A DNA stretch of 64,000 bases from Margaritispora aquatica (GCA_007644065.1 VJWN01000035.1:62001-126000); one strand, 5' to 3'; counted from the first letter of the stretch, positions 22,518 through 34,125 are shown. Translations and numbers: made by a program. The notes: generated by a model not told the origin, from the letters alone.

Positions 22518-23959
22518 TTCGTGGATTTCCTAATTACAGAACGCTCACCAAGGCGTCGCAGATTTCATGCAGGTATGGAGTGTCTTGAGGTTGTGAAGTG
22601 GTCGAGGTCGGTGGGGAGGAACGGCGAGGTATGCGATCTATTGAGCGGACTCATTAAGAGGCCATTGGACGGATGGATCGATGAAGTAGCTGTGCTCGAG
22701 TGCAGCACTTGAGAATGAGTCCTGGCCAAGATATTGATATCTACAAATGCCAATGTTGAAGCTCGCGAGCTCCAAATGAAGTGAGCTCTCCTCTCTCTAC
22801 TCTCTGTTTGTTTAGTCGCGGTGGATAAGTGCAAGCGCAAGGATATATGTTTTAGCTGCATGAAACGAGCTCGGGGCATTCCTCCGATGTCTTGGCTCGG
22901 CCTCGGCTCAGCCAGATCTTGGGGTTTCGTTTTTCAACGCCAGAATTCGAACTTCCATGTGGCACTTTGCAACTTTGGAACTATAAGATCTTCCTTTACC
23001 TCATTCCCTTACTCGCTTATTTGCTTCAACTTCATTCCTCACTTCATCCTCGCTTCAACCTTCCTACATCCTCTCTTTCACTCTCTTTCCTGAGTGTCTT
23101 ATTTTGACATTCTGCGTATCTTTCAAACGGGTTATCAACTGCTTGAGTTGTGAATGCTTAATGTGCTTATTATAGATTACATTACACATTACACATTGCA
23201 GTACATCTCATATTATGCTGTCATCATCACTAGCTTCAACCCTTTCCAGATCCTCGGCATACCACAGCACAGAACCAAACCAGCAAAGAGGCTTACTATC
23301 ATGCCATACCTATTGGATGTCTTTGTCTACTCTTATCCACTATAAACAAGTGTGTAACCATGCCATTGCATGCATTGCTGGGCCCCGCCCCTTCCATATC
23401 CCCGCTCAACGCCTCATAATTCATCTTCAGCAAAGTGCTGAGGCCCAGAACCGAGACAAAGACTCCCAACGTATCACTGCACCTCATTAGGTACTCCCTT
23501 CTTTCAGGCACCGCGCCTCGGTCTTCTTTCAAACATAGCTGAGTGGATGGATGCCAATAACCAAGCCTGTCGCTTTGTTCAGCCTCAATCGGAGCATTCT
23601 CCGGGACATGATGCATTGTTGGACTTAGGACAATAGTAAGATGGCCTTCTGCATTGCAAACTGCCGTAATAGGACTGCTTTCTTTTCTTTCATTTTATCA
23701 TCAGTTGCATCATCTGCTAGATTGAAAACCAAGACCTCTTACATGGCTGCAAGATGCAAACTCATGTCTAAAGTTGCCAAAAACACAAGCGAGAAGAGGA
23801 TCAAGAATACCCTGGGAGAAAGAGGCTCACTCTGGCGAAGCCTCCTCTGTGAATTCTTTATCTCTACTGCTCACCCCTTCATCTAACCATATCCCTAGCA
23901 TTTCGCCATCTAGGCCTGCAATCTCACCATTCTCTACCCTCACCCATCAACCACACACC
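22518..23959. promoter_or_regulatory. divergent intergenic region
   Basis: The spacer lies between the divergent GT2-like gene and the Q-rich hypothetical gene. I see no coding region; the open frames here are short and compositionally biased. Short CATT/ACATT repeats occur near 23170-23200. Confidence 0.45.
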
Positions 23960-25108
23960 ATGAACTCCCTTCTCGCATTATCAACACCACCACAATCTCT
24001 CACGGATCTCCACATAGAACGCACATATCTACTCAACTCGCTCCAAGTCCAGAACCGTACCGCGAACGATATACTCTGCAAACTCCCTCCACTGGAAGAG
24101 AAACGTCAATCCCACCACGATTTTCCATCTACTGTCCGTCGTCGCGTTAGGAAGCAAATCAATTGGTTCAAGCACCGTCTTAACGAGGTCAACAGGCAAG
24201 ATCAAGCTGTTTCGGCAAGATTAGTTCAGATTGAGGGTGAGATCCAGGCAAGGGAACGGATAGCTCAATTTGAGCACGAGAAGTGGTGTGCGTGGCTCGA
24301 TTATGTCCATGGATCACAGATACAGCATCATGACCCCATATCACCTGAGTATTGGTACACAGGATACGAATGGAATCTGTTTGAATTGCCAATATCACCT
24401 GGATTTGTGGGGTTGAGCCAACAACAACTATACCAACAATCGTATTCAGAGGTCCCTCTTCAAGATGCAACACCACCAGGTTATTTTCCACCTTCAGCAA
24501 CCACAGCGACAGTCACAAGTCGGAGCTTGAAACTTTCACCTCTTTCTCCGTCGTTCGAACCTTCTGGGATATTCACGCCAGATTCACCATACTTGCAACT
24601 TCCATGGCAGCGCTGCCCTGAGCCTGCTTCAACATGGCATCCACCCCAACAACAGTACCACCACCACGACCAACAAGACGACACTCGGTACTTATCCCTT
24701 AGTTCGGAATTCCAGCATCCTTATTCTCCAACAGAAGTGTCCCCAACGCAGACGAACCACGACGAACGAAACGAAAACACGATAGGAGGCACATCGAAAC
24801 TTGCCTCATTGTCCAAATTAACGAATCTGGAAACGGACATAGATCCCACCACAGCGCTCAAGATCGTCTCACTTTCACTCAACTGCGATGTTCATGATCC
24901 ACATACTCCTCACTTGAGACTCACAACCCCCAAACCGGGAACGAAACGCCGACCAGTGAGTATGGACCATGAATCTCTCTGTGCAGCGAGGAAAGACAGT
25001 GTCGATGAGAATGGGGTAGCTACGAGTACGAATGCTAAGGTAAAGAGAAATTCTCTTCCCAACCTTGGCGGAGATGCAGAGGACAGAAGGAAGAGTCTAC
25101 CTGTGTGA
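23960..25108 (+). CDS. hypothetical protein, N-terminal coiled coil and Q/P/H-rich middle
   Basis: A single exon of 382 aa from the ATG at 23960 (MNSLLALSTPP); 62 upstream in-frame codons look like leader sequence. Residues 15-110 form a charged helical, probably coiled-coil stretch with several Trp (WFKHRLNEV, KWCAWLDYV). The middle is rich in Gln, Pro, Tyr and His with scattered Ser-Pro pairs, and the C-terminus is basic with KRRPVS and RRKSLPV segments that look like kinase sites. No signal peptide or membrane span is seen. I do not recognise the family; a regulatory or scaffold role is only a guess. Confidence 0.55.
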   Translation: MNSLLALSTPPQSLTDLHIERTYLLNSLQVQNRTANDILCKLPPLEEKRQSHHDFPSTVRRRVRKQINWFKHRLNEVNRQDQAVSARLVQIEGEIQARERIAQFEHEKWCAWLDYVHGSQIQHHDPISPEYWYTGYEWNLFELPISPGFVGLSQQQLYQQSYSEVPLQDATPPGYFPPSATTATVTSRSLKLSPLSPSFEPSGIFTPDSPYLQLPWQRCPEPASTWHPPQQQYHHHDQQDDTRYLSLSSEFQHPYSPTEVSPTQTNHDERNENTIGGTSKLASLSKLTNLETDIDPTTALKIVSLSLNCDVHDPHTPHLRLTTPKPGTKRRPVSMDHESLCAARKDSVDENGVATSTNAKVKRNSLPNLGGDAEDRRKSLPV

Positions 25109-25943
25109 TCTGAGATAAGTGGAATCTAGGTGCTCACGGGGAAAAGCAGGATGGAGAGGATGCAGGAATAAAAAACGAAAATGCAACCAAGAAGGCAGAA
25201 GGAGTAAAACAACACATTAGAGATGAGAGGCTTAAATTCAGCATCACAAACTCAAGTGGAACCAGTAACAGTGATGGGTGTTTAAACCGCTTTTCTGAAG
25301 TAAAGGCATGCATGGCTTCGCTTAAGGGCGAGGCGAAGGGAGGGGTGAAAGTTAGGAATGTATCGCGCGACCTTGTTTTGGTTTGCATATTTTGTGATTT
25401 CTGCGATATTTGCATTGTTGTCGTTGTTATTGTTCTGGTCGGATACATTTTTGCGTCATATGCCTGGCTTGATTTTCTATGAATGATTGGATGGATGGAT
25501 GGATGGGTGGAGTTGGGAGGACTATGGTGAGAGATTAACAGACGAAAGGATAAACAGACGGCTGACTGGCTGGCTGGATGGGAAAATAAAATGAGGCTTG
25601 AAATCCGGATGGGTTGGTTTGAAGGTAAAGTAAATGTGGTTTGGTCCATGAAATTTAGTGATCGGTGTGGTATTTATTTGTACATAGCTGAGTGCGTAGG
25701 TAACTGAACTATCAAAGAACTTCCAATTGATAACTCGCTACGAATTGGTATCATCTCATGAAGCAAGATGAATATATCTAATCTGTCCTGGTCCTGATAT
25801 GAAGTTTTCAGATCACAAGGACGACGAGAGAACCTTATATAATACTCGCATTATTCCGCTTCTCCCAAAAGGAGAGTATATACCATGCCATATCATAATC
25901 TATCCCCCAACACGTCCCAGTCTAGGCCCACTACCATAAATCG
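25109..25943. other. intergenic region between convergent genes
   Basis: This is the shared 3' flank of the Q-rich gene and the NECAP gene. A minus-strand frame at 25134-25649 is Ser/Pro/Thr-rich with no coding look. GGATGGAT repeats occur near 25485-25508. Confidence 0.45.
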
Positions 25944-26825
25944 TCACTGAAACTCTCCAAACTCCCCATCATCGAACCCATTATCATCCTCCTGTGCTTT
26001 ACTTGAAGGCTTCTCCACCTCAAAACTAGAACTCAGCCTTTTCTGTGCCCTCACCTCCTGCGCACTCGGTGGGGGTGGTAAGAAGCCGCCCATTCCTCCA
26101 CCACCACCTCCAGGCGGAGGTGGTAACGAGAACCCACCTCCGCTTCCAAATCCACCAAAGCCCTTCTCGCTCTCCCTCTCCTCCTTCGCATTCTCCCTAT
26201 TCCTCCTTCCCGTCCTGCCCCCAATATTGACCACAATCGTCTCACCCTCCTTCAAACTGAAATCTCTCTTCTCTTCCGCGGCACCCTTCTTGACCTCCTC
26301 CTTCACTGGCTTCTTTCCCCCAAATTTTCCCGCGTCATCGGCCATCCCCATCGTCTTCCTGACTTCCTGCAGCGAAACCGAGAAATCAAATGCTTCGCTG
26401 CGCTCCTCAAACCCCATGCCCAGCAATGCCTTCCTGCCTCCCTCGCCTTGCACCCTGATGGCGAAGAACCGGCTCGAGTCTAGCACCTGCTCCACCACGC
26501 TGGGGACCGTATACGGCGCCGCAGCAAACAGCTGGCCATTGCTAGGGTCTTCGAGCAGAATGTCTGTCTTGAGGGTCTCGGAGCTGGCATCCGGGTTCGG
26601 GTTGGATCTGGTGGGTGGAGATGGGAATGAGGTCTCGAGGATTCGCAGACGCGCAGTGAAGATCTGTCGTTGGTTGTTGTTTGCGGTCCAGGTGGCAGCA
26701 ACGTGCCCTTTATTGGAGGTGAGAGGAGGGATATTATAGATGTGTACAGAGGGAGCGATGAAGAGGATTCGTTGGATGGCGTCGGCGGGGAGGGGGAGGT
26801 TCGTTGCGGGGTCGATGGAGTTCAT
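25944..26825 (-). CDS. NECAP-family endocytosis adaptor (DUF1681)
   Basis: A single exon of 293 aa from the ATG at 26825 (MNSIDP). The first 170 residues match the PHear domain of NECAP proteins, which bind the AP-2 alpha ear and help clathrin-coated vesicle assembly. The domain opens RILFIAPSVHIYNIPP and includes the conserved DSSRFFAIRVQ and FDFSVSLQ segments. The remainder is disordered: a basic KEEVKKG part, a Gly/Pro-rich stretch, and an acidic C-terminus ending in DDGEFGEF, which resembles the short WxxF/FxxF-type adaptor-binding tails of this family. It probably acts at the plasma membrane or endosomes. The gene is divergent from eIF2B alpha, with 432 bp between the starts. Confidence 0.86.
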   Translation of the reverse strand: MNSIDPATNLPLPADAIQRILFIAPSVHIYNIPPLTSNKGHVAATWTANNNQRQIFTARLRILETSFPSPPTRSNPNPDASSETLKTDILLEDPSNGQLFAAAPYTVPSVVEQVLDSSRFFAIRVQGEGGRKALLGMGFEERSEAFDFSVSLQEVRKTMGMADDAGKFGGKKPVKEEVKKGAAEEKRDFSLKEGETIVVNIGGRTGRRNRENAKEERESEKGFGGFGSGGGFSLPPPPGGGGGGMGGFLPPPPSAQEVRAQKRLSSSFEVEKPSSKAQEDDNGFDDGEFGEFQ

Positions 26826-27257
26826 TGTGCGTGTAGTGGGGTAGGTGGATGGTGTGTTTGGTGTGAAGAAGTGAGGGTTGGTCGTTTGTGGTTGCAACGA
26901 GGTGATGCTATCGAGAAGTCTCTGGCATTGTGTTGTAAATAGTTGTTTGTAAGGAGAGGAGTGAGGTTGTGTTTTGTAGGAATGGAGTAAGGGAGGGAAT
27001 AGTCAAAGGAATAATAAGGTAATAAGATAGTAAGGTAAGCTTCTACCCGTATTAAATTCATGCGTCGACCTGTTATCTTATCAACACGTGATTGTCCCCA
27101 GTTATCAGTCACCCCAATTCAATTCTCTATCGTCATCAGATATTCTGACTTGTATACTTCCAACTGTCTGCGTATTAATTGCTCAGCTTGAATTGAATTT
27201 CGCAGAAAATACTCCCAATAACTTTCGATTCACTCTTCTTCTCTTCTCGCAATCAAG
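26826..27257. promoter_or_regulatory. compact bidirectional promoter, NECAP / eIF2B alpha
   Basis: Only 432 bp separate the two divergent start codons. An E-box-like CACGTG lies near 27085. The region is otherwise AT-rich with GTAA repeats near 27012-27035. No canonical TATA box stands out. Confidence 0.4.
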
Positions 27258-28683
27258 ATGGAGAACATCAGACCACATAGTACGTTGTCTCACTAGCTTC
27301 AAGCTATTTCGTCCGTCGCATTTAGTTCCCGCATCGGAGGAAATATATTTCAGCCTCGTTCTGTTGTTGATGCTAACAGAAGAACAGCCCCTCCACCACT
27401 CTACAAAGCCAGCACAACCCCACCACCTCTGCTCGGTCACCCTCCTGCACTCAGTAGAATGGCAACAGTCGGCAACATGCCTTCTTCTACCAAAAGCAAA
27501 ACCTTCGAGTTCGCAATTCCCCGCAATGCTTTCAACAGAGCAAGACTGACTCATACCCCACAGTATCGTGGAGACATACCAACGTCTCCTACGTGAGGAC
27601 CCAGAAATGACCATGCCTGTCGCCGCAATCGAAGCCCTCATTGAGCTCCTTGTACAATCTCGCGCATCTACAGTTTTCGAAACCCTCGACCTAGTCAAAT
27701 CCCAGTCACTATACCTCAAATCTCGTGTACCCAATTCGATATCTCTCTCCGCTGGTACGGATCTCTTCCAACGGTACATGATCTCATCGCTCAAACCCAG
27801 CAGTGGAGGAGGACGAGATGGGAACTTTGAGAGCGTGAGGCAACATTTACTGACCAATGGACGTCTGTTCGTCAGTCGGGCTAAGGTGGCAAGGGAACGG
27901 ATCGCGGGGTATGGTGCGCATTTCGTGCGGGATGGGGGCGTGGTGCTCACACATGGAGGATCAAGAGTTGTTGGTCAGCTATTGGGAAAGGCGGCGGAGG
28001 CGAGTAAAAGTGGTGGGAATGTACGGTTTAAGGTCATTTACGTCATGAACGATGCGAGGAATTCAGAGAGCAAAGCGGTGGTATCTTCGTTACGAGCGAA
28101 AGGTGTGCCAGTCGCTACGATCAATGAGGGTGCGGTAGGATATGCGATGGGCAAGGTCAACTTGGTGATCGTGGGTGCTGAAGGCGTGGTGGAGAATGGA
28201 GGCATTATCTCGAGGTTAGGCACGTACCAAATCGCTCTTCTGGCCAAAGCTGCGGGCAAGCCTTTCTATGTTGCAGCGGAGAGTCATAAGTTTGTGAGGT
28301 TGTATCCGCTGGGACAATATGATTTGGGTATTGACCAAGAAATCATCGAGTTCAAGACAGAGGACGACGATTTGAGCAGTAACGAACGGCAGTTTGCGGA
28401 TCGGACGCCAAAAGTAGAGGAGAAGGAGGAATATTTTACACAGACCAATATCTCAACGCAGAAGTTGAATGTTGCGGGTGAGGCGGTCGATTATACTGTG
28501 AGTTTGTTCTCAAGTCTGGAGTAGTCAAGATTGAGCTAATAGCTGTAGCCACCTGCTTTGGTGTCGGCATTGATTACAGAGACGGGTGTCATGACGCCTA
28601 GTTCTGTCAGTGAGGAGTTGATTAGCATGGTAAGTGGATACTCCTTGGCTGTAAGCGGCCACTAACGTGATTAGTGGTATTGA
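27258..28683 (+). CDS. gcn3: translation initiation factor eIF2B subunit alpha
   Basis: This is the alpha subunit of the eIF2 guanine-nucleotide exchange factor, one of the regulatory subunits that sense phosphorylated eIF2. Exon 2 (27564-28497), exon 3 (28549-28629) and exon 4 (28675-28683) are clear, and the protein ends EELISMWY, the family C-terminus. The family core is visible: EDPEMTMPVAAIEAL near the start, VLTHGGSRVV, AEGVVENGGIISRLGTYQIA and FYVAAESHKF. A first exon beginning at the ATG 27258 (MENIRPH) fits, but its junction with exon 2 needs either a weak donor at about 27284 (GTTGTC) or a small extra exon. The N-terminal dozen residues are therefore uncertain. Function is firm. Confidence 0.88.
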
Positions 28684-29805
28684 TTCCGTAATTATTTCAA
28701 CCATCGCAACCTCAAGAAACCGCATTACGCATCCCAGATTCGCATCCCATCAGTGGTGACACGTCTTTATCCACCACATTGATATCCGGTCGATACAATA
28801 GCAGCGGCTGGTTACAAGTATCCAAGGGACGCAAAAAGCTGAGTTCGACAACATCGCCGAGCCCCAGAAGTGCTACATGTTGTAAATCTACCGTAGACAC
28901 GTGGAGAGAAGGATGTCCTGTAGTTCGAGCATTTGATTACCGATACATCACGCTATGTTGTGTAGTGTTGGGGGATAGAAATGTAGAATATCAAGCGAAA
29001 TGGAATTGACTCGAGAATCATAAACGCTATTGCCTTCTTCCAACTCCCAATCTCTCACCGATTTTCCAGCATTAGGAATATCACATTTCCAACAAATTCG
29101 TGCAGCTGTTCACAAGCAAGTCTACATTCAGTTTCAAGTAAAAGATGAATCCATGTTATCAATTGAAGCCTGCAGCTCATTGCCCAAAGCATAGGTATAA
29201 GTACCAAGATAGAGCACCTCCATTATATTAGCATACGCAGCTCCAATCTCGTCGACTGCAACCGAAAACATGATCTCTCTGGATTTATTTCGCTGGTTTG
29301 ATGGATTGTTACTTTCGTGTTTAAATCCTTGCGTGTGTAAGCACTGCTAAGCAGTCATCGTCGTCTACTACGAAGGAAACAAAAAAGATGAGGGAGAGAG
29401 AAGAGGGAGGGAACCCCTTTTATATATATACGCTCTTCCGAAACCCCTCTGAACCTGCCCCTAGTCTAAACTATCACGTATGGCTAACCCATAGTATGAT
29501 GCCATCGTTACAACATATAGATCATAAGAAAAACGTTAAAATATCAATTAATGTAGAAACAAAATAAATTTCTTATTATTTCCTATTTTTAATTATTATT
29601 TTATATTTTAGAACGATCTCATCTTTTATTTAAAGCATTTCTATTATTTTACTTTATATAAAAAGTATTTTTAATATTTATTTTCGCAAGGTTTGATAGC
29701 TGGCGTAAAGGCTAAAGGCAGCGAAGGAAAGCGAGGCAGAAGTAAATAGAGAGTTATGAAGCCATTTCTAATTCATTTGTATTCATCTAGTCGTGTCATT
29801 TGTAT
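28684..29805. other. intergenic region with AT-rich segment
   Basis: No gene is visible. From about 29480 to 29700 the sequence turns strongly AT-rich with many TTATT/TATTT strings, unlike its neighbours. Such composition in ascomycetes often marks repeat-induced point mutation, but I cannot see a recognisable element in it. Confidence 0.45.
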
Positions 29806-29819
29806 TCATCTAGTCGTGT
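29774..29819. repeat. 23 bp perfect tandem duplication
   Basis: Two adjacent copies of a 23 bp unit (starting CATTTGTATTCATCTAG) lie at 29774-29796 and 29797-29819. The duplication covers the stop codon (29806-29808) of the retropepsin-domain gene on the minus strand. Confidence 0.95.
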
Positions 29820-31469
29820 TATTATTGTTCTCATCCCAAAGACGCTTTCGCAATTCTTCCTTTTGGTGTTCCGAATATCTTTCATCAGAATCTTCGATTC
29901 GCCCGATTACGCAGATAGCTTCTGCCCTACGGATGAGTTCCTCGTCAATCCTCCTTAATTCATTTTGATTCTGGGTGCCTGTTGTAGCTGCAAATCATTA
30001 GTTTCTAGATACATATTAGGTGAATGTTACTCACATAGGCGTTTCTTTCGCTTCAAACGCTCTAGTAAGCTTGCGCGCCAGCCTACGTGATTTAATGGCA
30101 GTGCCTTGCCTTTCTCTGGGGCACTTTCCACAAGGCATGCAGTGTGTTTATTGTAAACATCATTTTCATACAGGATATCAAGGCCGATGATAACTTCGTA
30201 GGGACATCGTCCTAGAACCTCGAACGTCACGTTGATGGAACCCCCTGGGTCATCATGAAAAGCCCATTTTGCGTTGACTTTGCCTAAAGTTCTTTGTGAA
30301 CTACCATCTGCAAATCGAAGCTCGTTCATGTCATCCTCTATCTTCTTGATTTCATATCCCCGGCTTTCAGCATAGGCCTCGGACATGATGTTGACTTCAC
30401 TCCCGGTATCAGGAAGTGCATTTACTGCCTGTCCGTCTATGAGTCCCAGTAGAATCTGTGAAGGAGACCCACAAATGTTCACATAGCGCACATCTCGTGG
30501 GGTGATACTTTGAATTTGTAGGCGATGACGGTTGGCGCTCAAAGTCTCTGAGGTTTTGAGAAATTCCTGTCCGATGATGATGTCGTAGACGCAGTCCGAT
30601 AGAATCTGAAACTCAAGCTCATACACCTGAGCGCCTCCTTTGAATTGCCACTGAACCATTGCCTTGCCTTTGGACCGTACTGATCTACCATTTGCGAGTT
30701 TGTAGGTAGTGCGGTGCACCGAACTTCCTTGTATGGGTATGTTGTGCGATCGAGCATAACTTTGTGACATCATATTTCGCGCAGCACCAGTGTCTGGTAA
30801 TGCTAAGACCTCGGATCCATTTACTAGGCCAGGTAATACCATGATACGGCGACGAGAGCTATTAGGACGTTGTTGTCGCTTCCGTTTTCGACCTTGCTTA
30901 AATTGTAGTCGGCAGGCGGTCTCCTGAACGTTTCTTTCCGGGAACGAAATAGCATGGGGGTGTTGGTATCGAAGACAAGAATGCAAATCATTGTGTATTG
31001 ACGGGGCAGATACCAAGAAAGAGCGTGAGGGCGACCCGGCAATGAAATTGTCATGCCTGATGTTGTTTCGCTCTAGCCACTCCAAAAGATCACCAAGCTG
31101 CTGCTCTAATCTTGAAACATAATTGGAACAATTTTTCAAATCTGCGAGAAAAAGTAACGGATGGAAATGCGGCTGGTAGTACAAGTTTTTTAGCCTAGCC
31201 CTTGCACAGGCTAATTGGTGGAGGACATCATCATGCCTACGGCGCAGCCTCTGTTCTTGACTCTCCATACGGCATCTGTCGTCGAGCCAGATAACGTTTG
31301 AGGAATACTGACTTTTGTGGGGTGTAAATGCTGGCTGGTTTTGTGTCAAGAGTTCAGACCTTTGTGGCTTGTGAATGTCACAACGTTTAGAGCCATAATA
31401 TGGCATATTTGCGGCAGAAGAAAGACCGAGAATTTGTTGAAAATGGACCAAATCTTTCACGAGATTCAT
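29806..31469 (-). CDS. protein with two retropepsin-like domains
   Basis: Two exons (31469-30035 and 29987-29806; intron 30034-29988) give about 538 aa if the first in-frame ATG (MNLVKDL) is used. An upstream exon is possible because the reading frame stays open to 31508. Two aspartic-protease-like units follow each other. The first has LALPDTGAARNMMS near residue 226, the second NALPDTGSEVNIMS near residue 355. Each DTG is followed by a segment ending in IIIGQEFL or VIIGLDIL, as in retroviral-type pepsins. No reverse transcriptase, integrase or zinc knuckle is nearby. The short second exon encodes a charged helical tail (RRIDEELIRRAEAI). Likely a domesticated, retroelement-derived family known in Leotiomycetes as uncharacterised proteins. 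Confidence 0.68.
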
Positions 31470-32104
31470 GCATTCGCAATGAAGATGCTCCGGACGTTTG
31501 CCTTCCAAGATGATGAAGAGTCTGCTTCTTCAAAATTCTGGTTCCTAAAACATATCTTAGTCCATATACGTTATTCTTCTCTTCTAGGACGTTCTTTGGC
31601 TTATATGTACCTGGCCTGGCCCAGTGACCTAGAATTGTTCCGCAAGCCCAAAATTTGCGAAGTGTCGGCGCTGCCCTTAAAATATTGATAGATTTCGACC
31701 AAACGAACGTGGGAAGAGAATATATTAAAGATTCGAAGTCGTGGGGAAGCTCGGATTTTACAAGTCAAGTAGATGTGCTCAGCCTTCTTGTGTGCTGTGC
31801 CGGTTGGTTTTGGTGAGGCAGACTATTAGGTGATTGCGCCTCCACAATATTAATTCCATCCAGTTGTGAGGAAACAACAACCAAACAACAACCAAACAAC
31901 AACCAAACAGCGATGCAATGCATAATTCATTGGACCATAACAAACCGATCATCTCCCAACTGTGGAAAATCAGCTCACACAACAAATCCTTCAGCCTTAC
32001 CACTAATCGAAGAATCGGAATAATAACTTGCCTCTGGGACGACATAGTGTCTGAGCTCTATTCCTCGAATAGAAGGTGGATTTACGAAGCCCGCCAAATT
32101 ATTA
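31470..32104. promoter_or_regulatory. divergent spacer, retropepsin gene / DUF6594 gene
   Basis: The start codons of the two genes face away from each other across about 635 bp. A tandem AACAACCAAAC repeat lies at 31873-31908. A possible 5' exon of the retropepsin gene could lie in 31509-31650, but I could not fix one. Confidence 0.4.
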
Positions 32105-33210
32105 ATGCAGCAAATCAAGCCAGAAAACGCTTTGGATAGTGAGTCCGCAGCGAGTCGTGTGGAATACGCGAATGGCTTCCCTACCTTAGCAGCGTTCATC
32201 GCGAGTGATACTGACCTTGTGATTTTCCGGCGCTTCGATTCTCTTGGTGCGCGAAACCTACTCTATCTCCAAGCAGAGTTGGTGACACTCGAGGCCGACC
32301 TAGCTGCGTTTGATAAGGCCGATCTCGCGAGCGAACGTACCAAAGATATGGATGTCATGCTGGCATCGAAGTCCTGGGAAGCACTGGCATGGAAAGCCAA
32401 AGAGAATGCAGATGGAAGCGAGGCAAAGCGGATGGAACTAATTATGAAAATTCGGCCGCTTGTAGCAGAATACCGTATGTTACTGTTGCAGAATCCCCCC
32501 GCTATAAGCCTAAGTAGGATGCTAAGATGTGCTTTTAATTTTTAGAAGACGCTTTGTTACGGCAAAGTCAAATTATTAAACTTGCAAATCCGAGGAACCG
32601 AGTTCTTAACGCCTTTAAAAACTGGTTTGAGCTCAAAAGGCCACTGGTTGGACTGGGTAGCGATTTCTTATCCAACTCTCGAGATCTAGTATCTTTAAGC
32701 TCAGCGACTGAGCAAGATCGCCTCACTAGGTTTTTGCAAGACCATTGCGGGTCTATAATTAGCGTGAAACCCTTTCGTTAGATTGCTACGGCTAAGTACT
32801 GACTGTTGTTTTAGCAAGAGCGTAAAGACATCCCGTTATCCTGGGGTTCCATATACTACTTTCCCGAAGGCTGGGTTTCCACTCTTGTTGCCATTTTTAG
32901 CATTCTGCTATCTACTTTTCTATTGATTGGAGCTATACTAAGCCTCTATTTTGTCACTTCTCCGCATGCCAGACTAGGTATGATTGCAGTCTATACAATA
33001 CTTTTCGCTGCAAGCATTGGTGCCTTGACTAGTGCTCGAAGGTCGGAGATATTCGGGGCTACTGCAGCGTACGTATGGGTTCTTCACTCTTTGCGAAGCT
33101 ATACTTCAAACCGCAACCACTTGAGAACGAAGCTAACGAAGGGTTGTTGGTACCGTAGATATGCAGCTGTTCTTGTTGTTTTTGTAAGCGGTAACCTGGG
33201 AGGGCCCTAA
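32105..33210 (+). CDS. DUF6594 family membrane protein
   Basis: Four exons (32105-32474, 32546-32763, 32815-33068, 33159-33210) join in frame to 297 aa. The protein matches the fungal DUF6594 family. The N-terminal block has YANGFPTLAAFIASDTDL and FRRFDSLGARNLLYLQAEL, then a helical region (SQIIKLANPRNRVLNAF, DLVSL). The C-terminus carries about three membrane spans, including FVTSPHARLGMIAVYTILFA, the typical SARRSEIFGATAAYAAVL junction and a final VFVSGNLGG. The last intron is confirmed by this conserved junction. No biochemical function is known for the family. The gene looks intact. Confidence 0.85.
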
Positions 33211-33701
33211 AGTATCTTATTTAATAATAAATTTTCCATTAAGTAAAAGCCTCTTCCTAGCCCTTGCCTCTCTTTTCCCTCTTTAAAGCTTTGTATCTAG
33301 ATTCTCGGTTTGAAATTTCTCTCTTAAGCTGAGCCAGTCCATGGTCACTCTATACGTTTTTATCGCCCGGATTAAAACACCCGCTGTTATTTACATTTTC
33401 GCCGAAAGAATTGTTTCGCAACACTGATTCTTGTGACAAACATCACCAACTTCCACTTCATTCTCCCACTGGGAATTCCCTTTTATCCTCAATATCGACC
33501 GAGGTAACGTTCTCTCCCCTATAGTTGAATGCAAAACCTGTCTGCCATACTAGTATACCTAGCTGGTAAAAAGCTATAGTACAAATAAGCAAGACGAATA
33601 AATCCAAGAATCAATCCTAGAGCATAAAGGCTATAACCACAAACAATCAATTGAACAGCTTCCTTAGCATCCTGAGCTTCCTTAGCATCCTGAGCATCTT
33701 A

Positions 33702-33873
33702 AGCATCCTGAGCAGCCCAAGCAGGTCTAGCATCCTGTGCAAGATTTACCACATCGTTACGTGTTTTGGCTTCTCTCTTTTTAGCTAATCACACTTGATC
33801 TGACCTCTGTTATCTCAAGTGATAAATCTTGCTCAAGATGCTAGACCTACTTAGGCGAGCTGCTCAGGGTGCT
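33702..33873. repeat. imperfect inverted repeat, about 50 bp arms
   Basis: The left arm (33702-33750: AGCATCCTGAGCAGC ... GTCTAGCATCCTG ... AAGATTTA) and the right arm (33822-33873) are reverse complements with a few mismatches and small gaps. They are separated by about 70 bp. The transcript would fold into a long stem. Confidence 0.75.
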
Positions 33874-34096
33874 CAGGTTCCTTCGGCTAGTCGACAGAGT
33901 CGAGGGTGAGCCAAGAATGAGCCGAGGGTGATGGTCCCCTGAGCAAGAGCAGTAAGCTTACTAACCCCATACGGGACACAAGACTGGGAAATTTGATTCA
34001 TGATACCAGAGAATACAAATCTTTATCAAGTATCAAAATGCCCAGATCTTGGTTCAAGAGCACGTGGAAAACGCATCACAACCAAAGGGAATCACG

Positions 34097-34125
34097 GTAC
34101 AGTACAGTACAGTACAGTACAGTAC
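34097..34125. repeat. GTACA tandem microsatellite
   Basis: Five to six perfect GTACA units in a row, self-complementary over much of the length. Confidence 0.85.

Noticed and set aside
25134..25649. Minus-strand 171-codon frame
   Set aside because: Composition is Ser/Thr/Pro-biased, no motif is present, and it lies in the 3' flank of two convergent genes.
30027..31508. Interpretation of the retropepsin gene as part of an active LTR retrotransposon
   Set aside because: No reverse transcriptase, integrase, zinc knuckle or terminal repeats flank it, and the gene has its own intron and terminal exon.
33655..33735. CTGAGCA-type short repeats resembling a CRISPR array
   Set aside because: Unit and spacer lengths vary and the organism is a eukaryote; this is a simple tandem or inverted repeat.
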